Assembly (NCBI GenBank): GCA_937859855.1
Contig: CALMAR010000254.1
Coordinates: 1-7,963, forward strand
DNA: 7,963 nucleotides
DNA from: an uncultured Kineosporia sp.
GTDB taxonomy: Bacteria > Actinomycetota > Actinomycetes > Actinomycetales > Kineosporiaceae
Direction: 5' to 3'
Shown here: positions 1 through 6,436 of the stretch, in pieces
Layout of the letters: each line of letters opens with the position of its first letter
Position numbering within the stretch: position 1 is the first letter of the stretch
Made by a program: the position numbers and the translations under genes
The notes under the pieces: generated by a model
Told to the model about the DNA's origin: nothing
The model's input: only the letters and a program-made list of their open reading frames with translations
Databases searched by the model: none

Positions 1-2275
1 GGGTCACCTTGGCACTGCCGGTCTGAGTGCCAGGCAGCGCCGCGGACATCCCAGCCACCGTAACCACGGCGTTGCCCCATTCCCCATCCTTGACCCGCAG
101 ATCCACCGCGCCGAAGAAGACCACGCGGGAACGGGCTGACAGGTTGATCCCGGACATCCCGCCCGCTGCCCGGCCCTGCGGCCGGACCAGCTCAGCGCCG
201 AACCGCAGCAGCTGCGCGTCGCTGCTGATGAAGACCAGGTCGGTTCGGGCCGGGTCGTCCAGCTCCACCGCTCCGGCCAGCTCATCGCCGTCTCGCAAGG
301 CGAGGATCTCCCACTCGTCCTTGTTGGCTGGGTATTCCGGGAGCACTCGTTTGACCACGCCCTTCACCGTGCCCACCGCGATCCCGGCCGAGCCGGCCTT
401 CAGCGTGCACAGGCTCAGCAGCCGCTCGTTCTTGGCCAGGGCCAGGAACTCGTTCACCGGCGCTCCGCCCGACAGCGAAAGCGGCCCCGACGTCGGGGGC
501 AGCGAGGGCATGTCCAGTACCGAAAGCCGGATCATCCGGCCCAGGTTGGTGATGGCCGCAACCTCCCCGCGAGCCGTGCTGGGCACCGCCGAGACGATCA
601 CGTCGTGCGGCTGCCGGCGTCCATCCGTCTCGGTCACCCGGCCGTCCGGATCCGGATCAGCGACCGGGTTCTGAACCGTGGTCCTGGCCAGCCGCCCCGT
701 GGACGACAGCAGCACCCGGCATGGGTCGTCAGCCACCTCCAGGGGCGCCGCCGCCGAGGCTGGCAGCCGGGTGCTGGACCCTTCCAGCAACACGGTCCGG
801 CGGGGTGTGCCGAACCGGTCCGCGACGTCGCCCAGCTCGTCCGAGACGGTCTGACGAAGCAATTCGTCGTCGGCCAAGAGCCTCGACAACGCGTCGATCT
901 CGCTCTGCAACTGGTCGCGTTCGCGCTCCAGCTCGATCCGGGAGAACCGGGTCAGCCGGCGCAGCGGCATCTCCAGGATGTAGTCGGCCTGAACCCGGCT
1001 CAGGTCGAACACCGTGGTCAGCCGGTCCCGGGCCTGGGCGGTGTCGTCGCTGGAGCGGACGATCTGGATCACTTCGTCGATGTCGACGATCGCGACCAGC
1101 ATGCCCTGCACCAGGTGGATCCGGTCCAGCCGCTTCTGCCGCCGGAACGTGGTTCGCCGGGTGACCACCTCGAGCTGATGCCGGATGTAGACCTCGAGCA
1201 GCTGCTTCAGCCCCAGCGTGCGCGGCTGGCCCTGTACCAGGGCGACGTTGTTGATGCCGAAGCTCTCCTCCATCGGCGTCATCCGGTACAGCTGCTCCAG
1301 CACGGCGTCGGGGTTGAAGCCGCCCTTGAGCTCGATCACCAGCCGCATACCCTTGCTGCCGTCGGACAGCTCGGTGACGTCGGCGATGCCGGGCAGCCGC
1401 TTGGCCCGGACCAGGTCGGTGATCTTGTCGAGCACCTTCTCCGGGCCGATCAGGTACGGCAGCTCGGTCACCACGATGCCCTGACGACGGGCGGTGACCG
1501 GCTCGATCGAGACCTTGGCCCGGGTCCGGAAGGTGCCCCGGCCGGTGGCATAGGCCTCGCGGACGCCGTCCAAGCCGGTGATCCGCCCGCCGGAGGGCAG
1601 ATCGGGGCCGGGTACGAACCGCATCAGGTCGTCCAGGGAGGCGTCCGGGTGCCGGATCAGGTGCCGCGCCGCCCCGATCACCTCGACCAGGTTGTGCGGC
1701 GGCATGTTGGTGGCCATCCCGACCGCGATCCCGGAGGAACCGTTGACCAGCAGATTCGGGAACGCGGCGGGCAGTACCTCGGGCTGGGTGGACTGGTTGT
1801 CGTAGCTGGGAATGAAGTCGACGGTGTCCTCGTCCAGGCCGCCGGTCATCAGCAGCGCGGCGCGGTCCAGGCGCGCTTCGGTGTACCGGTAGGCGGCCGG
1901 GCCGTCGTCCAGCGACCCGAAGTTGCCGTGCCCGTCGACCAGCGGCACCCGCATGCTGAACGGCTGGGCCATCCGGACCATCGCCTCGTAGATGGCGGTG
2001 TCGCCGTGCGGGTGCAGCTTGCCCATCACCTCGCCGACGATCCGGGCGCACTTCACGTGCCCGCGGTCGGGGAACAGGCCCATCTCCTGCATCGAGTACA
2101 GGATCCGGCGCTGCACCGGCTTCAGCCCGTCCCGGGCGTCCGGCAGCGCGCGCATGTAGATGACCGAATACGCGTACTCCAGGAACGCGCCCTGCATCTC
2201 CTGCTCGACGTCGACGTCGACGATGCGTTCGGTGAAGTCCTGGGGCGGCGGGGGAGCGGTTGTCCGGCGAGCCAT
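1..2275 (-). CDS. parC: DNA topoisomerase IV-like subunit A (ParC/GyrA family), 3' end outside window
   Basis: This is the breakage-reunion subunit of a type IIA topoisomerase. It cuts and rejoins double-stranded DNA, pairs with an ATPase subunit (ParE/GyrB) and mainly untangles replicated chromosomes. The open frame runs from ATG at 2275-2273 to the window edge, giving 758 codons without a stop; the family is usually about 800-850 residues, so only the last blade(s) are missing. Visible motifs are [17 protein letters not shown] (residues 43-59), the quinolone-pocket helix [16 protein letters not shown] (85-100) and the active site [10 protein letters not shown] with catalytic Tyr131. The beta-pinwheel C-terminal domain begins near residue 515 and contains RPQGRAAGG at 698-706. 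No GyrA box (QRRGGKG-like) appears in the first blade, and the QRDR has the YEAMV form of ParC, so I favour topoisomerase IV over gyrase. A GGGAG ribosome site lies 11 nt before the ATG. A second gyrA paralogue elsewhere is expected but not visible here. Confidence 0.93.
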   Translation of the reverse strand, partial: MARRTTAPPPPQDFTERIVDVDVEQEMQGAFLEYAYSVIYMRALPDARDGLKPVQRRILYSMQEMGLFPDRGHVKCARIVGEVMGKLHPHGDTAIYEAMVRMAQPFSMRVPLVDGHGNFGSLDDGPAAYRYTEARLDRAALLMTGGLDEDTVDFIPSYDNQSTQPEVLPAAFPNLLVNGSSGIAVGMATNMPPHNLVEVIGAARHLIRHPDASLDDLMRFVPGPDLPSGGRITGLDGVREAYATGRGTFRTRAKVSIEPVTARRQGIVVTELPYLIGPEKVLDKITDLVRAKRLPGIADVTELSDGSKGMRLVIELKGGFNPDAVLEQLYRMTPMEESFGINNVALVQGQPRTLGLKQLLEVYIRHQLEVVTRRTTFRRQKRLDRIHLVQGMLVAIVDIDEVIQIVRSSDDTAQARDRLTTVFDLSRVQADYILEMPLRRLTRFSRIELERERDQLQSEIDALSRLLADDELLRQTVSDELGDVADRFGTPRRTVLLEGSSTRLPASAAAPLEVADDPCRVLLSSTGRLARTTVQNPVADPDPDGRVTETDGRRQPHDVIVSAVPSTARGEVAAITNLGRMIRLSVLDMPSLPPTSGPLSLSGGAPVNEFLALAKNERLLSLCTLKAGSAGIAVGTVKGVVKRVLPEYPANKDEWEILALRDGDELAGAVELDDPARTDLVFISSDAQLLRFGAELVRPQGRAAGGMSGINLSARSRVVFFGAVDLRVKDGEWGNAVVTVAGMSAALPGTQTGSAKVT

Positions 2276-2298
2276 GTGCGCATTGTCTCCCGATGCGT

Positions 2299-2341
2299 CC
2301 CCAGCTCATGGCATCGGCGCGCGGAGCCGGTGCTGCTGGGG
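2299..2341 (-). terminator. Two-tier inverted repeat between nitroreductase and parC
   Basis: The outer arms are CCCCAGC (2299-2305) and GCTGGGG (2335-2341), seven perfect pairs. The inner arms are CATCGGC (2312-2318) and GCCGGTG (2326-2332), seven positions with one T:G wobble in the plus-strand reading (A:C mismatch in the minus transcript), around a 7-nt loop. It fills the 81-bp gap between the nitroreductase stop and the parC start. No U-tract follows on the minus strand, as is common for actinobacterial terminators, so it could be a terminator or attenuator, or a 5' leader structure for parC. Function is inferred from position and pairing only. Confidence 0.4.
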
Positions 2342-2356
2342 CTGGCAGCGAGCGGT

Positions 2357-2974
2357 TCAGCCGGTGAACGGAATGCCGAACCGGCCGTCGTGGGCCACCT
2401 CGGCCAGCGGGCGCCGCCCCCGGCGCAGCGACCGGGAACGCGGGCCGGGAGCGGCGTGCCCCAGGCTGACCACTCCAACGATCCGCCGGTCATCGGGGAC
2501 GCCGAAAGCGGCCAGAACCGCGTCGTGCCGATCGGCCGGGACGCCGAAGAAGCAGGCTCCCAGTCCGGAGCCGGCCGCGCCGCGCAGGATCAGCAGCGCG
2601 GCCATGCCCGTGTCGACGTCCCAGTACGACACCGGCCAGTGGCTGAGTGACCGATCGGTCCAGCCCTTGTCCGGCTCGGCGTAGCGATCGAGGTAGCGCT
2701 GCGGATCGGACAGGCACAGCACCAGCACCGGGGCGGTCCGCATCCCGCTCAGCCAGGCGCTGGGTTCGGCGTCCGCCTGACTCGTCGCCGCCCAGAAGCG
2801 CTGGCGATCATGCTCGTGCTGAAGCACGACGAAGTCCCAGCCCTGACTGAAGCCAGCGCTGGGCGCCCGGACGGCGAGGTCGAGCAGGTTCCGTACGGTG
2901 TCAGCGCTGACCGGGCGGCCTGGGTCGTAGCGGCGCACCATTCGCCGCCGCCGCAGCACGTCGCTGAACTCCAT
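2357..2974 (-). CDS. Nitroreductase-family FMN oxidoreductase
   Basis: This is a 205-residue cytoplasmic protein of the nitroreductase fold, which normally forms an FMN-binding dimer and reduces nitro compounds, quinones or similar acceptors with NAD(P)H. The physiological substrate cannot be read from the sequence. Family marks are the N-terminal Arg cluster RRRRMVRRYDP (residues 8-18), where an Arg usually contacts the FMN phosphate, RAPSAGFSQGWDF (36-48) matching the APS-xx-x-QPW region, and the C-terminal GSGLGACFFGVP (135-146) followed by FGVPDDRRIVGVVSLGH (157-173). The length is normal for the small single-domain type. The tail is rich in Arg (around 179-188). The start is ATG at 2974; the upstream ribosome site is weak (GGGA about 15 nt away). 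It sits 85 bp after the GGDEF-EAL gene and 81 bp before parC on the same strand, so co-transcription is possible but not tight. Confidence 0.88.
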   Translation of the reverse strand: MEFSDVLRRRRMVRRYDPGRPVSADTVRNLLDLAVRAPSAGFSQGWDFVVLQHEHDRQRFWAATSQADAEPSAWLSGMRTAPVLVLCLSDPQRYLDRYAEPDKGWTDRSLSHWPVSYWDVDTGMAALLILRGAAGSGLGACFFGVPADRHDAVLAAFGVPDDRRIVGVVSLGHAAPGPRSRSLRRGRRPLAEVAHDGRFGIPFTG

Positions 2975-2989
2975 CCGCGCAGCATCCCA

Positions 2990-3006
2990 TGGCGGCCCGG
3001 CCGCTG
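2990..3006 (-). repeat. Short GC-rich hairpin between GGDEF-EAL gene and nitroreductase
   Basis: GCGGC (2992-2996) and GCCGC (3000-3004) pair around a 3-nt loop and extend by two wobble pairs to 2990 and 3006. It lies in the 85-bp gap after the GGDEF-EAL stop and just upstream of the nitroreductase ATG. It may act as a weak terminator or leader hairpin. The stem is short enough to arise by chance in such GC-rich DNA. Confidence 0.2.
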
Positions 3007-3059
3007 CCCTCGTGCGCGTATCACCGCTTCGCCCCGGCTCAGGCGGGAAAGGGGTGGGC

Positions 3060-5597
3060 TCAGCCGGGAGCGGGTTGAAGCAAGGTGGAGGGCAGGTGCC
3101 GCAGAACCAGATCCGGGTCGCAGACGAACTGACTGAACTGTTCGGGGGGCACCGCCCGTTCGAACAGCCACCCCTGGCCGAAGCCGACGCCCAGGCCCCG
3201 GACCAGCTGCAGGTGCTCAGCGGTCTCCACGCCCTCGGCCACCACGTCGATCTCCAGCGCCCGGGCCATGTCCGTGACGCACCGGGCGATGGCCATCCCG
3301 CGCTGGTCGTGCAGCTTCTGGGTGATGCTGCGATCCAGCTTGAGGATCTTGGCCGGGAGCGTGCTGATCAGGGTCAGCGATGCGTAGCCGGTGCCGAAAT
3401 CGTCGATGGCCACGGGCATCCCGGTCTCGGAAAGCTTCCAGATCGCGGCCAGCGCCGGGTCGTCCTCCTCGATCCGGATCGATTCGGTCACCTCGAGCAC
3501 GAACTGCTCCGGCCTGACCCCGGTCTCGGCCAGCAGGCTGGCCATCCCGGACACGAAGGTGGGCGAACGTAGTTGCGCGGGTGACACGTTGACTCCGCCC
3601 ACCAGACCGGCGGCATGAGCACCGGTGGACAGCGAGAGTTCCATCGATCTGCGGGCCAGCTGAAGTCCGAGTTCGACGATCAGGCCGGAGTCCTCAGCGA
3701 TCGCGATGAACTCGACCGGCGAGACTGGACCGAATTCCTGGTCGGTCCAGCGGGCCAGCGATTCCATCCCGACCATCCGCATCTCCGGCAGACTGATGAT
3801 CGGCTGAAGGTGCAGCCGCACCTCGTCGCTGGCGATCGCCCGGCGCAGTTGCCGTTCCAGCCGATCGTGCCGGGTCTGGTCCTTGGCCATGTCGGCGCTG
3901 TAGGCCAGCACCTGTGCGCGCCCGGCCGCCTTGGCTGCTCGCATCGCGTGCCCGGACCGGGTCAGGTCACCCAGCCCCTGATCCAGCCCGGAATCGCTGC
4001 CCCCGGTCCGGTCCGGGGGGAGGCGCTGGCCGGCCGGATCACCACGCTGAGCTGGCGGATCGGGGCAGTGATGAGCGATCCCGATGCTGGCCGACACATC
4101 CACCCGGGAAGCGCCTGGAACGGTGGCGGCCACGCCGTTGATCTGCTCGATCAGCCCGTGTGCCAGCTGGGACGCCTGACCCGGGGTTCCCTCGACCATC
4201 ACTGCGAACTCATCACCGCCCAGCCGGAAGGCTTGGGCCGAATAGGCCGAACAAGCGGTGGTGATGCTGCGGGCCACTTCGATCAGTAGCCGGTCACCAG
4301 CCTGGTGGCCGAGCAGAGTGTTGATCATCTTGAAGTTGTCCAGATCGATGGTCAGCACGCTGAGGTCCTCACCCCCGCGGCGGTAGAGGCCGGCCATGGC
4401 CGCCGCCAGCGCCCGCCGGTTGCCCAGCCCGGTCAGCGGGTCGGTGGCGGCCAGGCTGGCCAGGCGGCTGACCAGTTCGCTCTGTTGTCTGCTCCGGACC
4501 ACTTCGTGCAGGCAGAACGCCGCCAGCGAGATCAGCAGCAGTGCCACTGGTGCGATCGCGATCCGGGTGCGGCCACTCATGGTGACCAGCAGGGACGCCG
4601 CGGTCGACACCCCGAGCACGGCCGAGGTGATCAGCTTGTGGCCACGCCCGGCCCGGCGGTGGCGGGAGTCCGGAGCATGATCTGCATCGGCCGATGTGAA
4701 GGTTGCCGATGTGTCCCGTCCGGCTTGTCCGGCCGGGCCGGCCTGCTCGGTGGCGCCCGGCTGATCAGCCCGGGCAGCCGGCCGGCCTGGGGATGGCAGG
4801 GCGGCGATCCGGCTGACGGCGACGATCAGCACCGTCCACCCAGCCGCTCCCAGTACCGGCTCGACCACCGTCGTGACTGGGCTGTGCGGGAACGCCGCAA
4901 CCGCTGCGGTGGCGACGAACTCAGCCCCGGCGGCGGCCCGGACCAGCCACAACCAGGGTCCCGGCAGCCTGCTGATCGCCGCGAACAATCCGACCGCCAG
5001 GCTCTGCACCGCCAGGACGTAGAGCCACGCGCTTGTGCGCCCGGCCGCTCCGGCGGACAGGAACATCAGCATCGACACCGACGCGGACAGCAGGAACGCG
5101 TCACAGATCTGGCGAATGCCCTCCCGATTCTCCCGCCAGGCGCTTCTGGCCTGCTGGATCGGCGATCGACACTGGGGCGGAAACAGCAGCGCCCCCGCGC
5201 AGACGACCTCGGCGCTGGCTGCGATCAGGGCGAGCATCGTCCACCAGGAGCTGGCCAGCCCCAGGGCCACAGCGATCCGGGAGCTGCCCCAGACGGCAGC
5301 GGCCAGGGCAATCGGGCCGGCCGCCATCGGCCAGCCGGTTGATGCTGGCCGGCGTGACAGACCGCCGGCGGCGGCTGCGATCGACACTGCGCCGCCGAGG
5401 CAGCCCAGAACCTGGCCCAAGCTCACCGTTGGGAATCGGGCCTGCTGCCGGCGGGCTTGAGCCGCCAGCCGCCTGGCGCACCCGGTTGCGCCGTCGGCCA
5501 GGAGCGATGAGATGGGGACATGACTGACCAACCTGTCGAGAGCGGGGTCGGCGGGATCGAGCAGGGACTCGATTCCGGTCTCGCCGCCGACGATCAT
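3060..5597 (-). CDS. Membrane-bound bifunctional GGDEF-EAL protein (diguanylate cyclase/c-di-GMP phosphodiesterase)
   Basis: This 845-residue integral membrane protein is predicted to make and/or break cyclic di-GMP. Residues 58-266 hold about seven hydrophobic helices, then a Pro/Ala/Gly/Asp-rich linker (267-320), then two more helices (about 321-341 and 345-366). The GGDEF domain spans about 380-567: DPLTGLGNR (386-394), Asp418, Asn426, Asp435 and an intact GGDEF at 460-464. The RxxD inhibitory site is replaced by AYSA, and residues 511-545 form an extra low-complexity segment. The EAL domain (about 575-825) has Glu612 in an ESL motif, Asn670, Glu702, Asp732, Asp733, Lys753, Glu788 and Gln808, the full set usually needed for hydrolysis. 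The N-terminal helices resemble no named sensor I can identify. ATG 5597 is the first possible start after an in-frame TAA at 5640-5642, but no good ribosome site precedes it. GTG at 5426 (residue 58) is an alternative that suits the membrane topology better. Confidence 0.92.
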   Translation of the reverse strand: MIVGGETGIESLLDPADPALDRLVSHVPISSLLADGATGCARRLAAQARRQQARFPTVSLGQVLGCLGGAVSIAAAAGGLSRRPASTGWPMAAGPIALAAAVWGSSRIAVALGLASSWWTMLALIAASAEVVCAGALLFPPQCRSPIQQARSAWRENREGIRQICDAFLLSASVSMLMFLSAGAAGRTSAWLYVLAVQSLAVGLFAAISRLPGPWLWLVRAAAGAEFVATAAVAAFPHSPVTTVVEPVLGAAGWTVLIVAVSRIAALPSPGRPAARADQPGATEQAGPAGQAGRDTSATFTSADADHAPDSRHRRAGRGHKLITSAVLGVSTAASLLVTMSGRTRIAIAPVALLLISLAAFCLHEVVRSRQQSELVSRLASLAATDPLTGLGNRRALAAAMAGLYRRGGEDLSVLTIDLDNFKMINTLLGHQAGDRLLIEVARSITTACSAYSAQAFRLGGDEFAVMVEGTPGQASQLAHGLIEQINGVAATVPGASRVDVSASIGIAHHCPDPPAQRGDPAGQRLPPDRTGGSDSGLDQGLGDLTRSGHAMRAAKAAGRAQVLAYSADMAKDQTRHDRLERQLRRAIASDEVRLHLQPIISLPEMRMVGMESLARWTDQEFGPVSPVEFIAIAEDSGLIVELGLQLARRSMELSLSTGAHAAGLVGGVNVSPAQLRSPTFVSGMASLLAETGVRPEQFVLEVTESIRIEEDDPALAAIWKLSETGMPVAIDDFGTGYASLTLISTLPAKILKLDRSITQKLHDQRGMAIARCVTDMARALEIDVVAEGVETAEHLQLVRGLGVGFGQGWLFERAVPPEQFSQFVCDPDLVLRHLPSTLLQPAPG

Positions 5598-5636
5598 GAG
5601 GACGACCGCAAGCCGGACGACGCCCGCGAAAGCAGC

Positions 5637-5664
5637 ACTTTACGCACAGATCCGGATGATCCGG
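5637..5664 (-). promoter_or_regulatory. Candidate promoter -10 and palindromic operator upstream of GGDEF-EAL gene
   Basis: Reading the minus strand, TAAAGT (plus coordinates 5637-5642) fits the actinobacterial -10 pattern TAnnnT and would give a leader of about 30 nt. Directly upstream lies the palindrome CCGGAT-G-ATCCGG (5652-5664), with six-base arms around one central base and an outer GCAC (5644-5647)/GTGC (5664-5667) that is only partly symmetric. The palindrome would sit between -35 and -10, where a regulator could block or realign polymerase. No convincing -35 hexamer is at the standard distance. The pattern is seen; the function is inferred. Confidence 0.3.
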
Positions 5665-5793
5665 TGCAAGGTATCAAGGAGGCGACGGAACGATCCGAAG
5701 AACCGTCCTGACCGTCGCTGGCGCAAGCATGCTCCGCGGCCTGGGCCGGCGCACTGGGAGGACTTCCTGGACGGAGCCGGACGCGGGTAGTGA

Positions 5794-5799
5794 CAGTAT
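5794..5799 (+). promoter_or_regulatory. Possible -10 element for a leaderless DUF5998 transcript
   Basis: CAGTAT (or the overlapping TATGAA, 5797-5802) lies immediately before the ATG at 5806, with no purine-rich ribosome site between them. The 7-nt distance from CAGTAT to the ATG is what a leaderless actinobacterial transcript would show. No clear -35 is visible, so this is a weak suggestion based on position. Confidence 0.25.
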
Positions 5800-5805
5800 G
5801 AATGC

Positions 5806-6414
5806 ATGCACGATCGATCCGGCGTTGACTCCCTCGAGGGAGCCGAGGGCCTTCCGCCCGCACTGGTCAGCGACGTAGAACGAGCTGGCTTCTATCCGGC
5901 CCTGGTCAATGACGCGCTCGATGTCGCCATCGCTGGAGAGCCGGTCCGGTCGTACCTGGTGCATCCGGAGACCACGTTCGACCGGGTCGAGGTCCGGCGT
6001 CACATCACCGTGCTCGCGCTGACCAGGACCCGGCTGGTGGTCGCGCACGCCGACGACCACGACCCGGACGCACTCAGTTCTGAACCGTATGCATCGGCCA
6101 GCACGGAGAGTGTCGCGCTGCATCGGGTGAGTTCGGTTGTGCTGTCTCACGCGGTGACCCAGCCGGAGCAGCACCGTCCCGGGGCGGTGCCTAAGGAACT
6201 CAGCCTGACCATCGGCTGGGGCTCGCTCAGCCGGATCGACCTGGAGCCGGCCTCGTGTGCCGACCCCGACTGCGAGGCCGACCACGGTTACACCGGCACC
6301 GTCTCGGCCGATGACATCACCCTTCGGCTGTCAACCGGAGCGGAGGGTGAGGACGCCGTCCGCGCGGCTGCCGATTTCGCTCGCACCCTCTCGGCCGCTA
6401 CCGCGCACCTCTAG
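5806..6414 (+). CDS. DUF5998 family protein
   Basis: This 202-residue soluble protein has no known function and belongs to the DUF5998 family, which I know from Streptomyces and other actinobacteria. Recognisable conserved blocks are GFYPALVNDAL (28-38), GEPVRSYLVHPETTFDR (44-60), EVRRHITVLALT (62-73), STESVALHRVSSVV (99-112), LTIGWGSLSRIDLEPASC (134-151) and the acidic loop around DPDCEADHGYTG (153-164). Alternating hydrophobic strands through 63-150 suggest a mostly beta domain, followed by a C-terminal helix (182-198). There is no signal peptide or membrane segment. Cys151, Cys156 and His160 form a C-x4-C-x3-H arrangement that could bind a metal, which is my inference. The start is ATG 5806; nearby ATGs at 5798 and 5802 are out of frame. 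The phosphodiesterase gene follows after 22 bp, so the two are probably one operon. Confidence 0.9.
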   Translation: MHDRSGVDSLEGAEGLPPALVSDVERAGFYPALVNDALDVAIAGEPVRSYLVHPETTFDRVEVRRHITVLALTRTRLVVAHADDHDPDALSSEPYASASTESVALHRVSSVVLSHAVTQPEQHRPGAVPKELSLTIGWGSLSRIDLEPASCADPDCEADHGYTGTVSADDITLRLSTGAEGEDAVRAAADFARTLSAATAHL

Positions 6415-6421
6415 GCCAGGC

Positions 6422-6426
6422 GGAGG
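6422..6426 (+). promoter_or_regulatory. Ribosome binding site fixing the GTG start of the phosphodiesterase
   Basis: GGAGG lies 10 nt before GTG 6437, in the 22-bp gap after the DUF5998 stop codon. It favours GTG 6437 over the in-frame ATG at 6257, which would bury 60 extra low-complexity residues inside DUF5998. Confidence 0.75.
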
Positions 6427-6436
6427 TTCGTACGCA

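Noticed and set aside
729..2309. Minus-strand open frame of 526 codons over parC
   Set aside because: It is the same strand but another frame from the parC reading, which carries all the topoisomerase motifs. The translated product is low-complexity Arg/Pro/Gly/Ala.
605..2650. Plus-strand open frame of 681 codons, rich in Gln, His, Val and Asp
   Set aside because: It is exactly antisense to parC and part of the nitroreductase gene. Its composition is the typical mirror of GC-rich coding DNA and it shows no family motif.
5676..5682. Strong Shine-Dalgarno-like AAGGAGG on the plus strand
   Set aside because: No ATG, GTG or TTG follows at a usable distance, so it does not start a gene.
5520..5711. 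Possible 63-residue acidic protein (MTDQPVESG...) on the plus strand
   Set aside because: It overlaps the first 26 codons of the GGDEF-EAL gene. It has no well-spaced ribosome site (GGGGA is one base from the ATG), includes a rare TTA codon and has less GC-biased third positions than the neighbours. I could not exclude it if the GGDEF-EAL gene starts at GTG 5426.
6257..6436. N-terminal extension of the phosphodiesterase from ATG 6257
   Set aside because: It lies inside DUF5998, is Pro/Arg/Thr low complexity, and GTG 6437 has a proper GGAGG site.
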